A stretch of DNA of 64,000 bases from Rhodococcus triatomae BKS 15-14 (lineage in GTDB: Bacteria; Actinomycetota; Actinomycetes; Mycobacteriales; Mycobacteriaceae). This document shows, one piece after another, positions 1 through 9,723 of the stretch. The stretch is from positions 142,213-206,212 of the forward strand of contig AODO01000074.1 in the NCBI GenBank assembly GCA_000341795.1, read 5' to 3'. Both the position numbers and the translations under genes were made by a program. The notes beneath the pieces were generated by a model, which made no database searches, was not told where the DNA came from, and was given only the letters and a program-made list of their open reading frames with translations. The first letter of the stretch is position 1. Each line of letters begins with the position of its first letter.

Positions 1-128
1 CCGACACCCTGGCCGCCGGCCTGGAGCGCAGCGTCGGCGTCGTCGCGATCGACGGCCTCGACACCGAGCGCGCGGCCGACGCGGTGATGCGTGCCGCCCG
101 CGCCGTCGAAGGTCTCGTCACCACCTGA
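1..128 (+). CDS. 3' end of an unidentified protein (partial)
   Basis: An open frame enters from the left edge and ends at TGA 126-128, giving about 41 C-terminal residues. They end in a helix-like stretch ADAVMRAARAVEGLVTT. Codon use is strongly GC3-rich like the neighbours, and a hairpin follows 25 bases after the stop. Too little is visible to name a family. Confidence 0.6.
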   Translation, partial: DTLAAGLERSVGVVAIDGLDTERAADAVMRAARAVEGLVTT

Positions 129-152
129 GTCGGCCGGCACCGGCCCACCCTT

Positions 153-201
153 CCCGAATGACCCATTCGGTCGACCGAACCGACCGAATGGGCCATTCGG
201 G
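153..201 (+). terminator. Hairpin terminator after the first gene
   Basis: Arms CCCGAATG-A-CCCATTCGGTCG (153-173) and CGACCGAATGGG-C-CATTCGGG (181-201) pair over 21 positions with one mismatch and a 7-base loop. There is no T-run, which is usual in high-GC actinobacteria. It separates the truncated first gene from the P450 transcription unit. Confidence 0.65.
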
Positions 202-233
202 ACACCCACGTGCCCGTCGCCTCACCACCCTTC

Positions 234-262
234 TTGACCTCGATTGTGACGGCGCTTACCCT
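234..262 (+). promoter_or_regulatory. Putative promoter of the P450 gene
   Basis: TTGACC (234-239) and TACCCT (257-262) are spaced by 17 bases, close to the housekeeping sigma consensus. Transcription would start near 269, leaving a leader of about 60 bases before the P450 start. Confidence 0.45.
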
Positions 263-294
263 GACCGAAGTTCGCTCACCGAAACACAGTGTGC

Positions 295-306
295 GTTATT
301 AGTAAC
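295..306 (+). promoter_or_regulatory. AT-rich palindrome in the P450 leader
   Basis: GTTATTAGTAAC is an inverted repeat (GTTA/TAAC) in an otherwise GC-rich leader, between the predicted promoter and the ribosome site AGGTGG (316-321). It could be a repressor site; no regulator gene lies next to it. Confidence 0.3.
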
Positions 307-330
307 TTCGCAGTTCAGGTGGTTAATCAC

Positions 331-2649
331 ATGTCACAGACTCTGACCGGATGCCCGGTGGATCACCGCGCCCTACAGCCCAACGGTTGCCCGGTGTCGG
401 CACGGGCGGCCGCGTTCGACCCGTTCGGGGGCGCCTATCAGGTGGACCCGGCGGCGTCACTGCGCTGGTCGCGTGACGAGGAGCCGGTGTTCTACAGCCC
501 GGAGATCGGCTACTGGGTGGTGACCCGGTACGAGGACGTCAAGGCGGTGTTCCGCGACAACATCCTGTTCTCACCGTCGATCGCGTTGGAGAAGATCACG
601 CCGGTCTCCGACGAGGCGACGGCGACTCTCGCGAAGTACGACTACGCGATGGCACGCACCCTGGTGAACGAGGACGAGCCCGCGCACATGCCACGGCGGC
701 GCGTGCTGATGGACCCCTTCACCCCGAAGGAACTGGTTCACCACGAGCCGATGGTCCGCCGACTGACCCGGGAGTACGTCGACCGTTTCGTAGACACGGG
801 CCGCGTCGACCTCGTCGACGAGATGCTGTGGGAGGTCCCGCTCACCGTCGCGCTGCACTTCCTCGGGGTGCCCGAGGAGGACATGGACACGATGCGCGAG
901 TACTCCATCGCGCACACCGTGAACACGTGGGGTCGACCCGCCCCGGAGGAGCAGGTCGCGGTCGCCGAGGCGGTCGGCAAGTTCTGGCAGTACGCGGGTC
1001 AGGTGCTCGAGAAGATGCGGCAGGATCCGTCCGGACACGGCTGGATGCCGTACGGCATCCGGGTGCAGAAGGAACAGCCGGACGTCGTCACCGACTCCTA
1101 CCTGCACTCGATGATGATGGCGGGAATCGTTGCGGCACACGAGACCACGGCCAACGCCTCGGCCAACGCCTTCCGGTTGCTGCTGGAGAACCGCAGCGTG
1201 TGGGAGGAGATCTGCGCCGACCCGAGCCTGATCTCCGGTGCCGTCGAGGAGTGCCTGCGGCACTCCGGTTCCGTCGCCGCCTGGCGACGGCTGGTCACCG
1301 CGGACACCACGATCGGCGGCGTCGACATCCCGGCCGGCTCGAAGCTGCTGATCGCCACGTCGTCCGCGAACCGCGACGACCGGCATTTCGAGGGAGCGGA
1401 CGACTTCGACATCCGCCGCGAGAACTCCAGCGACCACCTGACATTCGGGTTCGGTGGCCACCAGTGCCTCGGCAAGAACCTCGCCCGCATGGAGATGCAG
1501 ATCTTCCTCGAGGAGCTCACCACCCGGCTGCCACACCTCGAACTGGTCCCGGACCAGGAGTTCACCTACCTGCCCAACACGTCGTTCCGCGGACCCGATC
1601 ACGTGTGGGTGCAGTGGGATCCGGCGGCGAATCCCGAGCGCCGGAACCCCGCGCTGCTCGGCCGCAGGCACCCGGTCACGATCGGTGAACCGTCCAAGGC
1701 CGCGGTGTCCCGCACCGTGGGCGTCGACGCGATCACCCCGGTCGCCGACGGCGTCGTGCGCGTGACACTGTCCGATCCGTCGGGCAGGCCGTTGCCGAGA
1801 TGGACCCCGGGCTCGCACGTCGACATCGACCTCGGTGAGTTGTCGCGCCAGTACTCCCTGTGCGGTGACCCGAACGACCTGTCGGTCTACGAGATCGCCG
1901 TCCTCGAGGAACCGGAGAGCCGCGGCGGGTCACGGTACGTGCACCGCACCCTGCAGGTCGGTGACAGCCTGACCCTGCGCGGGCCCCGCAACCACTTCCG
2001 GCTCGACACGGACGCCGACCGCTACGTCTTCGTGGCGGGTGGAATCGGGATCACCCCGATCCTCGCAATGGCCGACCACGTCAAGGCAATCGGCAAGGAC
2101 TACGAGATCCACTACTGCGGACGCGATGTCACGACGATGGCGCTGCTCGACCGGCTCCGCGCGGACCACGGGGACCGGCTCGCCGTGCACTCGAGCGCGG
2201 CGGGCAACCGCCTCGACATCGCCGCGCTGCTCGCCGACCCGGTCGCCGGGACCCAGATCTACTCGTGCGGCCCGGACCGCCTGCTCACCGCACTGGACGA
2301 GGCCACGGCGCACTGGCCGGAGGACGCACTGCACGTCGAACACTTCACGTCGAACCTGACCACGCTCGATCCGGCGAACGAGCACGCCTTCGAGGTCGAG
2401 CTGCGTGATTCCGGCCTGACCGTCACGGTCGCCGCGGACCAGACGGTGCTCGACGCACTCCGCGCGTCGAACATCGACGTCCAGAGCGACTGCGAGGAGG
2501 GCCTGTGCGGATCGTGCGAAGTGCCCGTCCTCGACGGCGAGGTCGATCACCGCGACGTCGTCCTGACCAAAACGGAACGCGCCCAGAACAAGTCGATCAT
2601 GACCTGCTGCTCACGCGCCTGCGGATCCGCCCTCACCCTCGCGCTCTGA
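331..2649 (+). CDS. Self-sufficient cytochrome P450 (CYP116B family, P450-reductase-ferredoxin fusion)
   Basis: A 772-residue single-chain monooxygenase. The N-terminal P450 domain (about 1-460) has the AHETT oxygen-activation helix and the haem loop FGFGGHQCLG, with Cys379 as haem ligand. An FMN/NAD(P)H reductase domain (about 480-690; RQYSLCG and VAGGIGITP motifs) is followed by a plant-type [2Fe-2S] domain with Cys721, Cys726, Cys729 and Cys759. Length, order and motifs match P450RhF (CYP116B2, 773 residues), which hydroxylates and O-dealkylates aromatic substrates with electrons passed NADPH to FMN to FeS to haem. The frame is open from 289, but ATG 331 has AGGTGG ten bases upstream and matches the family length. 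An MHS symporter follows 40 bases later, probably in the same operon. The natural substrate is not known. Confidence 0.96.
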   Translation: MSQTLTGCPVDHRALQPNGCPVSARAAAFDPFGGAYQVDPAASLRWSRDEEPVFYSPEIGYWVVTRYEDVKAVFRDNILFSPSIALEKITPVSDEATATLAKYDYAMARTLVNEDEPAHMPRRRVLMDPFTPKELVHHEPMVRRLTREYVDRFVDTGRVDLVDEMLWEVPLTVALHFLGVPEEDMDTMREYSIAHTVNTWGRPAPEEQVAVAEAVGKFWQYAGQVLEKMRQDPSGHGWMPYGIRVQKEQPDVVTDSYLHSMMMAGIVAAHETTANASANAFRLLLENRSVWEEICADPSLISGAVEECLRHSGSVAAWRRLVTADTTIGGVDIPAGSKLLIATSSANRDDRHFEGADDFDIRRENSSDHLTFGFGGHQCLGKNLARMEMQIFLEELTTRLPHLELVPDQEFTYLPNTSFRGPDHVWVQWDPAANPERRNPALLGRRHPVTIGEPSKAAVSRTVGVDAITPVADGVVRVTLSDPSGRPLPRWTPGSHVDIDLGELSRQYSLCGDPNDLSVYEIAVLEEPESRGGSRYVHRTLQVGDSLTLRGPRNHFRLDTDADRYVFVAGGIGITPILAMADHVKAIGKDYEIHYCGRDVTTMALLDRLRADHGDRLAVHSSAAGNRLDIAALLADPVAGTQIYSCGPDRLLTALDEATAHWPEDALHVEHFTSNLTTLDPANEHAFEVELRDSGLTVTVAADQTVLDALRASNIDVQSDCEEGLCGSCEVPVLDGEVDHRDVVLTKTERAQNKSIMTCCSRACGSALTLAL

Positions 2650-2689
2650 GCCGCGCACACCACGCCTTCAGCACCCGAAAGGATCCGTC

Positions 2690-4030
2690 ATGGGATCACC
2701 CACCCTCTCCCCACCCGCCGGGACCGCCGACACCGGCGCGCCCGCCCGCTCGAGTTTCAAGCGGGTACTCACCGGCAGCATGGCCGGCGCCGTACTCGAG
2801 TGGTACGACTTCGCGATCTACGGCATCCTCGCCGCGACCGTGCTCGGACCGCTGTTCTTCCCCGGCGACAGCGGCGTCGCGAAACTGCTGCTCGCCCTCG
2901 CCACGCAGGGTCTCGGGTTCATCGCCCGACCACTGGGCGGCATCGTGTTCGGTCATCTCGGTGACAAGTTCGGACGCAAACCCATGCTGGTGGCGACGTT
3001 CTCGATGCTCGGCATCGCGACCGCGGCGATCGGCCTGCTGCCGACATACGACCAGATCGGTATCTGGGCCACGGTCGCGCTCGTCGTGCTCCGCATGATC
3101 CAGGGCTTCGCGCTCGGCGGCGAGTTCGGCGCGGCGGTGCTGCTCGTCAGCGAGTACGGCGAACCGCGCCGGCGCGGATTCTGGGCGTCCTGGCCGCAGG
3201 CGGGCGCCCCGATGGGCACCGTCCTCGCGACGGTCGTGGTGTCCGTTCTCGGCTTGCTGCTCAGCGACCAGGCGTTCGACCAGTGGGGCTGGCGTGTCGC
3301 GTTCCTGTTCGCGATCCCGCTGCTGATCGTCGGCTACTGGGTGCGGCGCGGCGTCGAGGAGTCCCCCGTATTCAAGGCCGCGCAGGAGCAGGCGGCCAAG
3401 GCCCCTGCGGCGCAGGAACGGTCCAGCATCCTCGAGGCACTCTCGCGCCCCCGCGCGGTGCTGATCGGCCTGGGCATGCGACTCGGCGAGAACATCGCCT
3501 TCTACGTCTACACGGTCTTCGTGATCGCCTACGCCACGACGTATCAGGACTTCCACCGCGGCGACGTCATCCTGGCCGTCACCTTCGCCTCACTGTTCCA
3601 GTTCGTCGGCATGATCGGCGGCGGCGCCTGGTCCGACCGGGTCGGCCGGCGGACCGCGATGCTCGTGCCCGCTGTGATCCTCGTGGTGTGGGCGCCCGTG
3701 TTCTTCTGGCTGGTCCAGCAGCAGAGCCTGACGATGCTCTGGGTCGGTGTCTGCGTCGGTGCCTTCTTCCACGGCATGCTCGCCGGACCGGAGGCCGCAT
3801 GGATCACCGAGCTGTTCCCGACGCGCTACCGATACGCGGGCTCGTCGCTGGTCTTCCAGGGTTCGTCGATCATCGCAGGCGCACCGGCGCCGTTCATCGC
3901 GGTGTGGCTGATCGAGAACTTCGGTGTCGGCACGGTCATCGGGTACCTGGTGGTCACGATGGGCATCACCGTGACCGCGCTGCTGCTCAGCAAGGAGACG
4001 AAGGGAGTCGACCTCGACGAGGTCGTCTGA
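2690..4030 (+). CDS. MFS transporter, metabolite:H+ symporter (MHS) family
   Basis: A 446-residue integral membrane protein with about 12 hydrophobic segments. Near the N-terminus it has the family sequence AVLEWYDFAIYG, and then RPLGGIVFGHLGDKFGRK, the loop 2-3 MFS signature. MHS members import organic acids, osmolytes or aromatic acids with protons. It starts at ATG with AAAGGA upstream, 40 bases after the P450, so the two are likely co-transcribed; an importer for the P450 substrate is a reasonable inference. A strong hairpin follows the stop. Confidence 0.88.
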   Translation: MGSPTLSPPAGTADTGAPARSSFKRVLTGSMAGAVLEWYDFAIYGILAATVLGPLFFPGDSGVAKLLLALATQGLGFIARPLGGIVFGHLGDKFGRKPMLVATFSMLGIATAAIGLLPTYDQIGIWATVALVVLRMIQGFALGGEFGAAVLLVSEYGEPRRRGFWASWPQAGAPMGTVLATVVVSVLGLLLSDQAFDQWGWRVAFLFAIPLLIVGYWVRRGVEESPVFKAAQEQAAKAPAAQERSSILEALSRPRAVLIGLGMRLGENIAFYVYTVFVIAYATTYQDFHRGDVILAVTFASLFQFVGMIGGGAWSDRVGRRTAMLVPAVILVVWAPVFFWLVQQQSLTMLWVGVCVGAFFHGMLAGPEAAWITELFPTRYRYAGSSLVFQGSSIIAGAPAPFIAVWLIENFGVGTVIGYLVVTMGITVTALLLSKETKGVDLDEVV

Positions 4031-4046
4031 CACCGTCCCGAGCGTT

Positions 4047-4099
4047 CGGGTGAGGGGAACCCAGAGCCGGTCAGACCGGGCGTGGGTTCCCCTCACCCG
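4047..4099 (+). terminator. 17-bp hairpin terminator after the P450-MHS pair
   Basis: Arms CGGGTGAGGGGAACCCA (4047-4063) and TGGGTTCCCCTCACCCG (4083-4099) pair perfectly across a 19-base loop. It lies 16 bases after the transporter stop and ahead of the PPOX gene, closing the P450 transcription unit. Confidence 0.7.
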
Positions 4100-4185
4100 T
4101 TGCGGGGGGTGGGTGGTTGGGTGGGAACACGGCGGCTCGGCCCCTCGTTGTCGCCAGAGACGACCCCTACCGAAAGGATCGTGCG

Positions 4186-4602
4186 ATGCCGACAATGACC
4201 GCCGCGGAACGCCAGGCATTCCTCGCGGAGCCGCACGTCGGGGTGATCGCGGTCGAGAGACCCGATCGGGCACCGCTCGCGGTGCCCATCTGGTACGGAT
4301 ACGAACCGGGCGGTGAGGTTCTGCTGTGGACGGAGACCGACACCGTCAAGCACGACCTGCTGAAGGCCGCGGGACGGTTCGCGATCACCGCGCAGGTGGA
4401 GCAGGTGCCGTACAAGTACGCCACGGCCGAGGGCCCGATCACCGCGATCGAACCGATCACCGCCGATCAGGCCACCGCCATCGCGGTGCGCTATCTCGGC
4501 GAGGAGGAGGGTCTGTCCTACGCAGCCCAGAACGTCACTCCACGATCGATCCTGATCCGCATGCGACCTCGGACGTGGTTGAGCACCGACTATTCCAAGT
4601 AG
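4186..4602 (+). CDS. Pyridoxamine 5'-phosphate oxidase-fold (PPOX) family protein
   Basis: 138 residues, the usual size of small split-barrel flavin- or F420-binding proteins. The N-terminal half has the pattern RPDRAPLAVPIWYGYEPGGE followed by a strand containing LWTETDTVKHDLL, typical of F420-dependent PPOX-like enzymes. The exact cofactor and substrate cannot be read from the sequence. ATG 4186 is preferred over upstream in-frame starts because GAAAGGA lies just upstream. It stands alone between the P450-unit terminator and the convergent SnoaL-like gene. Confidence 0.75.
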   Translation: MPTMTAAERQAFLAEPHVGVIAVERPDRAPLAVPIWYGYEPGGEVLLWTETDTVKHDLLKAAGRFAITAQVEQVPYKYATAEGPITAIEPITADQATAIAVRYLGEEEGLSYAAQNVTPRSILIRMRPRTWLSTDYSK

Positions 4603-4632
4603 TAGGCGTCCGGCATCAGGATCCGTTGCGGG

Positions 4633-5121
4633 TCAGGGCTTTCCGGTGAACACCGGGTCCTCGGGTGACCGGCGGGACCGGACCCACGACGGGTCGAGTT
4701 CGTCGACGATCTCCTCGGTCACCGACTCGTCGAACACGACGATGCGGTCCGCGATGCGCCACTGCCCGTCGCGCCGCTCGAAGCGGTCGACATAGCGACA
4801 CTTGACCGTGACACGGGATTGCGGGCCACCGGGAACCTGCGGCACCTGGCGCAGGTGGCACAGGCAGTACGACTCGACGTTCGCCGTGTCGCCGTCGAGG
4901 TCGATCAGCACGTTGGTGACGTAGTGCAGCGATGAGTCGATGGTGGCGTGCCGTGACTTCATGTCCTCGATCAGACCGTCCACGGTGCCGATGTAGCCGC
5001 CGTGGTTGTCGATCGCGTCCGGGAAGTAACAGTCGGCGACGCGGTCGAAGTCCTTGCGGTCCACCGCCCGCGCGTAGCGGTACAGGACCTCGGTGATCTC
5101 CTGCTTGTCGCGCAGCGACAT
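4633..5121 (-). CDS. SnoaL/NTF2-like protein (SnoaL_4 type)
   Basis: 162 residues with the cone-shaped NTF2-like fold. It opens with KQEITEVLYRYARAVDRKD, followed by CYFPDAIDNHGG and ends in a DRFERRDGQWRI strand. Relatives are steroid isomerase-like enzymes, polyketide cyclases or small dehydratases; the reaction here is unknown. It is the last gene of the leftward operon that begins at 10179, 69 bases after the MHS symporter, with a 14-bp hairpin in the gap. It is one of four such proteins in the window, each beside redox catabolic genes. Confidence 0.78.
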   Translation of the reverse strand: MSLRDKQEITEVLYRYARAVDRKDFDRVADCYFPDAIDNHGGYIGTVDGLIEDMKSRHATIDSSLHYVTNVLIDLDGDTANVESYCLCHLRQVPQVPGGPQSRVTVKCRYVDRFERRDGQWRIADRIVVFDESVTEEIVDELDPSWVRSRRSPEDPVFTGKP

Positions 5122-5141
5122 GCGTGCTCCTCTCGTACGAG

Positions 5142-5175
5142 CGGGCCCCGGCGACGTCGTTGTCGCCGGGGCCCG
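5142..5175 (-). terminator. Intra-operon hairpin
   Basis: CGGGCCCCGGCGAC (5142-5155) and GTCGCCGGGGCCCG (5162-5175) form a perfect 14-bp stem with a 6-base loop. It lies between the MHS symporter stop and the downstream SnoaL-like gene and may partly terminate transcription or stabilise the upstream message. Confidence 0.5.
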
Positions 5176-5190
5176 TGGTCGGTTCGGTGT

Positions 5191-6546
5191 CTAGTCGACG
5201 CGCAGTTCGATGCCCTTGGTCTCCTTGACGAAGAAGATCGCACCGAGGGTGAGCAGGGCGCAGAACACGAAGTAGAACGCCGGCGCGAGGTTGTTGCCGG
5301 TGATGTCGATCAACCACGTCGCGATGAACGGGGCCGTACCGCCGAGCGCCATGTTGGTGATGTTGTTGCCCAGGGCAAGGCCGCTGTAGCGGACCGACGC
5401 CTTGAGCATCTCGACGTACGTCACGTACGACGCACCGTTGACGACCGACACCGCGATGAACAGCACGGACTGTCCGACGACCGCCTGCCAAACGCTGCCA
5501 CCCGCCATCAGCATGAACATCGGGACGCCCAGGACGACGGCGGCGACGGTGCCGCTGAACAGCACCGGTTTGCGGCCGTACCGGTCGGCCAGGTAGCCAG
5601 CGATCGGCAGCGTGATCACACCGAGGACCAGTGCCAGCGACGTGGACAGGAACGCGACGGTCGACGACTGGCCGCCTGCCTTCTGCAGGTACGTCGCGGC
5701 GTAGACGGAGGCGATGTAGTAGCCGCCCGTGATGAGCGCACCGAGGAAGATGATCTTCACCAGCGCGGGGCCGGAGCTGGTGAGCAGTTCCTTGACCGGG
5801 ACCTTCGCGGTCTCGCCCTTGTCCTCGAGTTCCTTGAACTGCGGGGTGTCCTCCATGTGGTTGCGGATCCAGATGCCGACGACGCCGATGACGACGGACA
5901 GCAGGAACGGGATACGCCACGCCCACGACATGATCTGGTCGTGCGTGAACAGCGAGGTCAGTGCCAGCGCGGTCAGCGACGCCACGAGCGAACCGAGGTA
6001 GGTGCCCGAGTTGACCATCGAGGTCTGGAACGCGCGCCACCGGGCCGGAGCGGACTCCGACACGAACGCGTTGGCGCCGCCCAGCTCGCCACCGGCCGCG
6101 AAGCCCTGCAGGCAGCGTGCCAGCACCAGGATCGCGGTCGCCCACACGCCCAGCGTGACGTATGTGGGCATCATGCCCATGGCCGCCGTCGCGACGACCA
6201 TGAGGAGGATCGTCCAGGACAGGGCGTTCTTGCGGCCGTACTTGTCGCCGATGTGCCCGAAGAAGATGCCGCCGGGCACCCGGAGGAAGAACGCGACCGC
6301 GAACGTCGCGAACGTGCCGAGCAGTGCGGCGGTGTCGTTCTCCGAGACGAAGAACAGCGACGCGATGATCGTCGCCATGTAGCCGTAGATACCGAAGTCG
6401 TAGTACTCGACGACGGTGCCGACGATGGCGGCACGCACCACCTTCACGGTGGACTGCTTCGGCTGGGCGTCGGTCTGCACGGAATCCGGTCCTCGGGCGG
6501 GCCCGGAGTTACGAACCGCGGGCTCCACAATGTCGTTCGTTGTCAT
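5191..6546 (-). CDS. MFS transporter, MHS family
   Basis: 451 residues with about 12 transmembrane segments. The family signatures VVEYYDFGIYGYMA near residue 45 and GGIFFGHIGDKYGRK near residue 100 are present. It should be a proton-coupled importer of an organic or aromatic acid. ATG 6546 is preceded by AAAGGA six bases upstream. It lies 42 bases after the flavoprotein gene in the same leftward operon and probably imports the substrate of that pathway. It is one of three MHS paralogues in the window. Confidence 0.87.
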   Translation of the reverse strand: MTTNDIVEPAVRNSGPARGPDSVQTDAQPKQSTVKVVRAAIVGTVVEYYDFGIYGYMATIIASLFFVSENDTAALLGTFATFAVAFFLRVPGGIFFGHIGDKYGRKNALSWTILLMVVATAAMGMMPTYVTLGVWATAILVLARCLQGFAAGGELGGANAFVSESAPARWRAFQTSMVNSGTYLGSLVASLTALALTSLFTHDQIMSWAWRIPFLLSVVIGVVGIWIRNHMEDTPQFKELEDKGETAKVPVKELLTSSGPALVKIIFLGALITGGYYIASVYAATYLQKAGGQSSTVAFLSTSLALVLGVITLPIAGYLADRYGRKPVLFSGTVAAVVLGVPMFMLMAGGSVWQAVVGQSVLFIAVSVVNGASYVTYVEMLKASVRYSGLALGNNITNMALGGTAPFIATWLIDITGNNLAPAFYFVFCALLTLGAIFFVKETKGIELRVD

Positions 6547-6588
6547 GGATGGTCCTTTGTGAGTGTCTGGTACGCAACACGCTCGGTG

Positions 6589-8049
6589 TCAGATTCCTGC
6601 AGTTGTCAGTGCCGTCGATGTCGTCGACTCGCCGCGTGCGGTGCGCGCAGCGTTGATTCCGGCGATCCGGCCCATCGTGAGGGCGTTCGCCACGGCGTTG
6701 CCGCCGCCGACGTACCGGAGGCCGAGAATGCCTGCCCCGGCCTCGCCGGCCGCGAAGAGTCCGTCGATCGCACGACCCGTCCGGTCCAGCACGGATGCAC
6801 TGCCGTCGATCTCGACACCCGCGTGGGTGCAGACGAGTTCAGCGGGCAGCAACCGGGCCGCGTAGAACGGACCGTGGTCGATCGGATCGGGGTTGGCGGT
6901 GGATCCCTTGTTCGCGAGGGTGCGGTGACGGAGGAAGTCGTCGTCGACGCCGTTCGGGAGCTGGTCGTTCCATCGGGCCACGGCCGCTTCGAGCGCGTCG
7001 GCGGGCACTCCCATCGCCGCGGCGAGTCCCGTGAGTGAGTCCGCTCGGAGCGTGCGCCCGGCCCCGGCCTCGTCGAGAACCCGCTCCGGAGCCCAATCAG
7101 TATAGCCCACAGGAAGATTCACGCGGGCTCTCTCGTCGAACACGACCCACGCCCCGTCCGGCTGCGCGTCGATGATGCCCGTGGAAACCGCGTACGACGC
7201 GTCCTCGTCCATGAACCGGCGGCCGTCGCCGTTCACGTAGATCCGCGACTTGGGCGGGAAGCCCGACTGCCAGTGGTGGAACCGCTGGAAGTACACGGTC
7301 GGGAGCATCAGGCCCCAGCCCTCACCGGTCACCGCCGCGTCGACCTGCTTGCCGAACGCGAGATGATCCCCCTGGCTGCCCGGTGCCGCGACGACGAAGA
7401 GGGAGTCCCCGCCCCGGTTCGCGAAGGGATAGAGCTTGTCGACCAGTTCCTTGTTCTGCGCGAAGCCACCGCTCGCGATCACGACCGTCGACGCGCGGAC
7501 CTCGATGTCGTCGGCGACGACACCGGCGACCCGGCCGTCCTCGACGAGCAGCGACTGGACGCGGGTGTTCAGGACCGCCTCGACGCCGCGCTCGCGGCGT
7601 GCCCTGTCCAGCACCTGGATCAGGCCGTAGCCCTGATCCTTCGGCACGTGACCGCGCCAGACGTCCTCGACCCCGGCCTGCGCCAGGCCCGGCATGTGCG
7701 CGTTGGCCGACTCGCGAGCGGGGATCTCCACGCCCAGACCGATCAGCCATTCGAGGGTCGGGCCGGCGTGCTCACAGAACGCGCGGACCAATCCGGGCTT
7801 GAGCATCCAGTGGTTGAGGTCCATGTAGTGCTGGAAGTACTTCTCGGCGGTGTCCTCGATGCCGAGGCCGCGCTGGACGCTGGTGCCGGCGGCGGTGAAC
7901 AGGCCCGCCGACAGCTGAGTCGACCCGCCGAGTTCGGTCTCCGACTCGAACAGCAGCACCGATGCGCCCTGCTCGGCCGCGGAGACCGCCGCCGCGAGCC
8001 CGGCTCCACCGCCGCCGATGACGACGACGTCCCAGTTGTCTTCGCTCAT
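6589..8049 (-). CDS. FAD-dependent dehydrogenase, fumarate reductase/3-ketosteroid dehydrogenase superfamily
   Basis: 486 residues. The N-terminal Rossmann motif is [14 protein letters not shown] (residues 8-21) and the C-terminal FAD-binding segment is [20 protein letters not shown]. The middle holds the mobile substrate-binding domain of fumarate-reductase-like flavoproteins. Relatives insert or remove C=C bonds next to a carbonyl. The start is ATG 8049, overlapping the TGA of the upstream SDR as ATGA, so the two are translationally coupled. The substrate is unknown. It is shorter than KstD (about 510-570 residues) and lacks the KstD YxGxG pattern. Confidence 0.82.
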   Translation of the reverse strand: MSEDNWDVVVIGGGGAGLAAAVSAAEQGASVLLFESETELGGSTQLSAGLFTAAGTSVQRGLGIEDTAEKYFQHYMDLNHWMLKPGLVRAFCEHAGPTLEWLIGLGVEIPARESANAHMPGLAQAGVEDVWRGHVPKDQGYGLIQVLDRARRERGVEAVLNTRVQSLLVEDGRVAGVVADDIEVRASTVVIASGGFAQNKELVDKLYPFANRGGDSLFVVAAPGSQGDHLAFGKQVDAAVTGEGWGLMLPTVYFQRFHHWQSGFPPKSRIYVNGDGRRFMDEDASYAVSTGIIDAQPDGAWVVFDERARVNLPVGYTDWAPERVLDEAGAGRTLRADSLTGLAAAMGVPADALEAAVARWNDQLPNGVDDDFLRHRTLANKGSTANPDPIDHGPFYAARLLPAELVCTHAGVEIDGSASVLDRTGRAIDGLFAAGEAGAGILGLRYVGGGNAVANALTMGRIAGINAARTARGESTTSTALTTAGI

Positions 8050-8822
8050 GAGAGAACTCCTCCCGACTCCGCGACGATCCGGTGGTACAGCCCGTTGGAC
8101 ACCAGTCCGCCGTCCACCGTCACCTCGCTGCCGTTCATGTAGGTGGACCGGTCGGACAGCAGGAACAGCACCGCGTCCGTGATCTCGTCGACCGTGCCCA
8201 TGCGGCCTGCCGGGATGCTCTGCAAGGACGCGCCGATGAACGCGTCGGCGCCGCCGACCAGCGGGGTGCCCACCAGTCCGGGGTGCACCGAGTTCACCCG
8301 GATGCCCCACCCGGCGAACTGCCCGGCCGCCGACTTCGACAGCCCCGTCAGCCCCCACTTGCTCGACGCGTACGCGGGCGAGAAGTAGCCGACCTGACCG
8401 GAGATCGACGAGATGTTCACGATCGATCCGCCGCCGCTGTCCCGCATCAGCGGTGCGGCGGCCTTCATCCCGTAGAACGGGCCGAACAGGTTGATCCGCA
8501 TGGTCAGTTCCCAGATGTCGTCCGGGGTGTCCATGAACTCGAGCCGTCTGCTGATGCCGGCGTTGTTGACCAGTCCACCGAGTTCACCTCTGGTGGAGCG
8601 GATCTCGTCGATCACCCGGGTCCAGGCCGCGGAGTCCGCGACGTCCAGGTGATGCTGCGAGGCGCTGCCGCCCGCGGCCTCGATCTCCGCCGTCACCGCG
8701 GACGTGTCCGCGACGTCGGCGACACACACGTGCACTCCTTGTGCTGCAAGCGCTTTGGCGTGATTGGCGCCCATTCCGCCGGCGGCACCGGTGACCAGGA
8801 CGACCCCGGGGTACTCAGACAT
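8046..8822 (-). CDS. Short-chain dehydrogenase/reductase
   Basis: 258 residues of classical SDR type. The cofactor loop TGAAGGMG is at residues 11-18, NNAG lies near residue 90, and the catalytic set is Ser in NISSISG with YASSK. It should oxidise an alcohol or reduce a ketone with NAD(P)(H). ATG 8822 sits inside the end of the upstream SDR (8-base overlap, ATGTCTGA), so translation is coupled; a GTG 12 bases further upstream is the only close alternative. Its own stop overlaps the flavoprotein start by 4 bases. Confidence 0.87.
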   Translation of the reverse strand: MSEYPGVVLVTGAAGGMGANHAKALAAQGVHVCVADVADTSAVTAEIEAAGGSASQHHLDVADSAAWTRVIDEIRSTRGELGGLVNNAGISRRLEFMDTPDDIWELTMRINLFGPFYGMKAAAPLMRDSGGGSIVNISSISGQVGYFSPAYASSKWGLTGLSKSAAGQFAGWGIRVNSVHPGLVGTPLVGGADAFIGASLQSIPAGRMGTVDEITDAVLFLLSDRSTYMNGSEVTVDGGLVSNGLYHRIVAESGGVLS

Positions 8823-9651
8823 GGCGGGAACCACCGTCGACGGCGATCGAATGGCCGGTGACGTAGCGGGCGCTGTCCGACAGCAGGAACAGCAGCGGCC
8901 CGAACACCTCTTCCGGCGAGCCGAGCCGGTGCAGCGGGACGGAGTCGAGCGCGTTCGCCAGAGCGGCGGGGTCCTCGCGTACCCAGCGGGTCATCTCGGT
9001 GTCGATGTAGCCGGGAGCGATCGCGTTGACGCGAACTCCCTTGTCGCCGAGTTCGACCGCGAGCGACTGGGTGAGGTGCGCGACGGCCGCCTTGGACGTG
9101 CAGTAGGCGCCGCGACCGCGGCGGTTGCGCACCGCGGACACGGACGACATGTTGACGATCGCGCTGCCGGGCGCCATGTGCCGCGCCGCGGCCTGCGAGC
9201 CGAACAGCACGCCCTCCACGTTGACGTCGAGCACGGCGGAGATCTGTTCGGGCGTGATGTCCTCGACGAGCGCGAACGGGAAGATACCCGCGTTGTTGAT
9301 CCAGAAGTCGATGCGGCCGAACTCCTTCAGCGCCACCTGCGCGAGAGCCTCGTGGTCGTCGGCCTTCGTGACGTCGACGCGGGCGCCGAGGACGCGTCCC
9401 GGCTGGTCGGCGAGGGAGTTCGCGGCCAGCGCGGTGTTGATCTCCTGCGCGGTCGCGACCATCTGGTCCTCGTTGATGTCGGCACCGACGACGTTGACGC
9501 CGCGGGTCGCGAGACCGGCGGCGAAGGCTGCGCCCATTCCGCGGGCGGCACCGGTGACGACGGCGACCTTGCCGGCCATCTCCGGGTACAGCGCCAGCAT
9601 CTGCGTGGCGTCGGTACGTCCGGGGTTCTGGGTGTCGGCGTTCTCGGTCAT
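8815..9651 (-). CDS. Short-chain dehydrogenase/reductase
   Basis: 278 residues. A hydrophilic N-terminal extension of about 28 residues precedes the classical fold, with TGAARGMG at 34-41, NNAG, and Ser-Tyr-Lys in NMSSVS and YCTSK. ATG 9651 is chosen because GGAGG lies 11 bases upstream; the longer TTG start at 9669 would bury this ribosome site. It is the second gene of the leftward operon, 72 bases after the SnoaL-like gene, and overlaps the next SDR by 8 bases. Two dissimilar SDRs in tandem suggest two alcohol/ketone steps. Confidence 0.87.
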   Translation of the reverse strand: MTENADTQNPGRTDATQMLALYPEMAGKVAVVTGAARGMGAAFAAGLATRGVNVVGADINEDQMVATAQEINTALAANSLADQPGRVLGARVDVTKADDHEALAQVALKEFGRIDFWINNAGIFPFALVEDITPEQISAVLDVNVEGVLFGSQAAARHMAPGSAIVNMSSVSAVRNRRGRGAYCTSKAAVAHLTQSLAVELGDKGVRVNAIAPGYIDTEMTRWVREDPAALANALDSVPLHRLGSPEEVFGPLLFLLSDSARYVTGHSIAVDGGSRHV

Positions 9652-9723
9652 GATTTGTGAATCCTCCAAAGCGATCTTCTACAAAAAGGTTTCGAGGCCC
9701 GGGGCCTCCACCGGAAGCGGCGG

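Noticed and set aside
5002..7038. 678-residue rightward open frame
   Set aside because: It is antisense to the MHS symporter and flavoprotein genes, rich in Arg/Asp/His/Val as expected from a shadow of GC3-rich codons, and has no recognisable domain or ribosome site.
6589..8049. Calling the flavoprotein a KstD
   Set aside because: It is shorter and lacks the KstD C-terminal YxGxG active-site pattern, which is clearly present in the gene at 33443.
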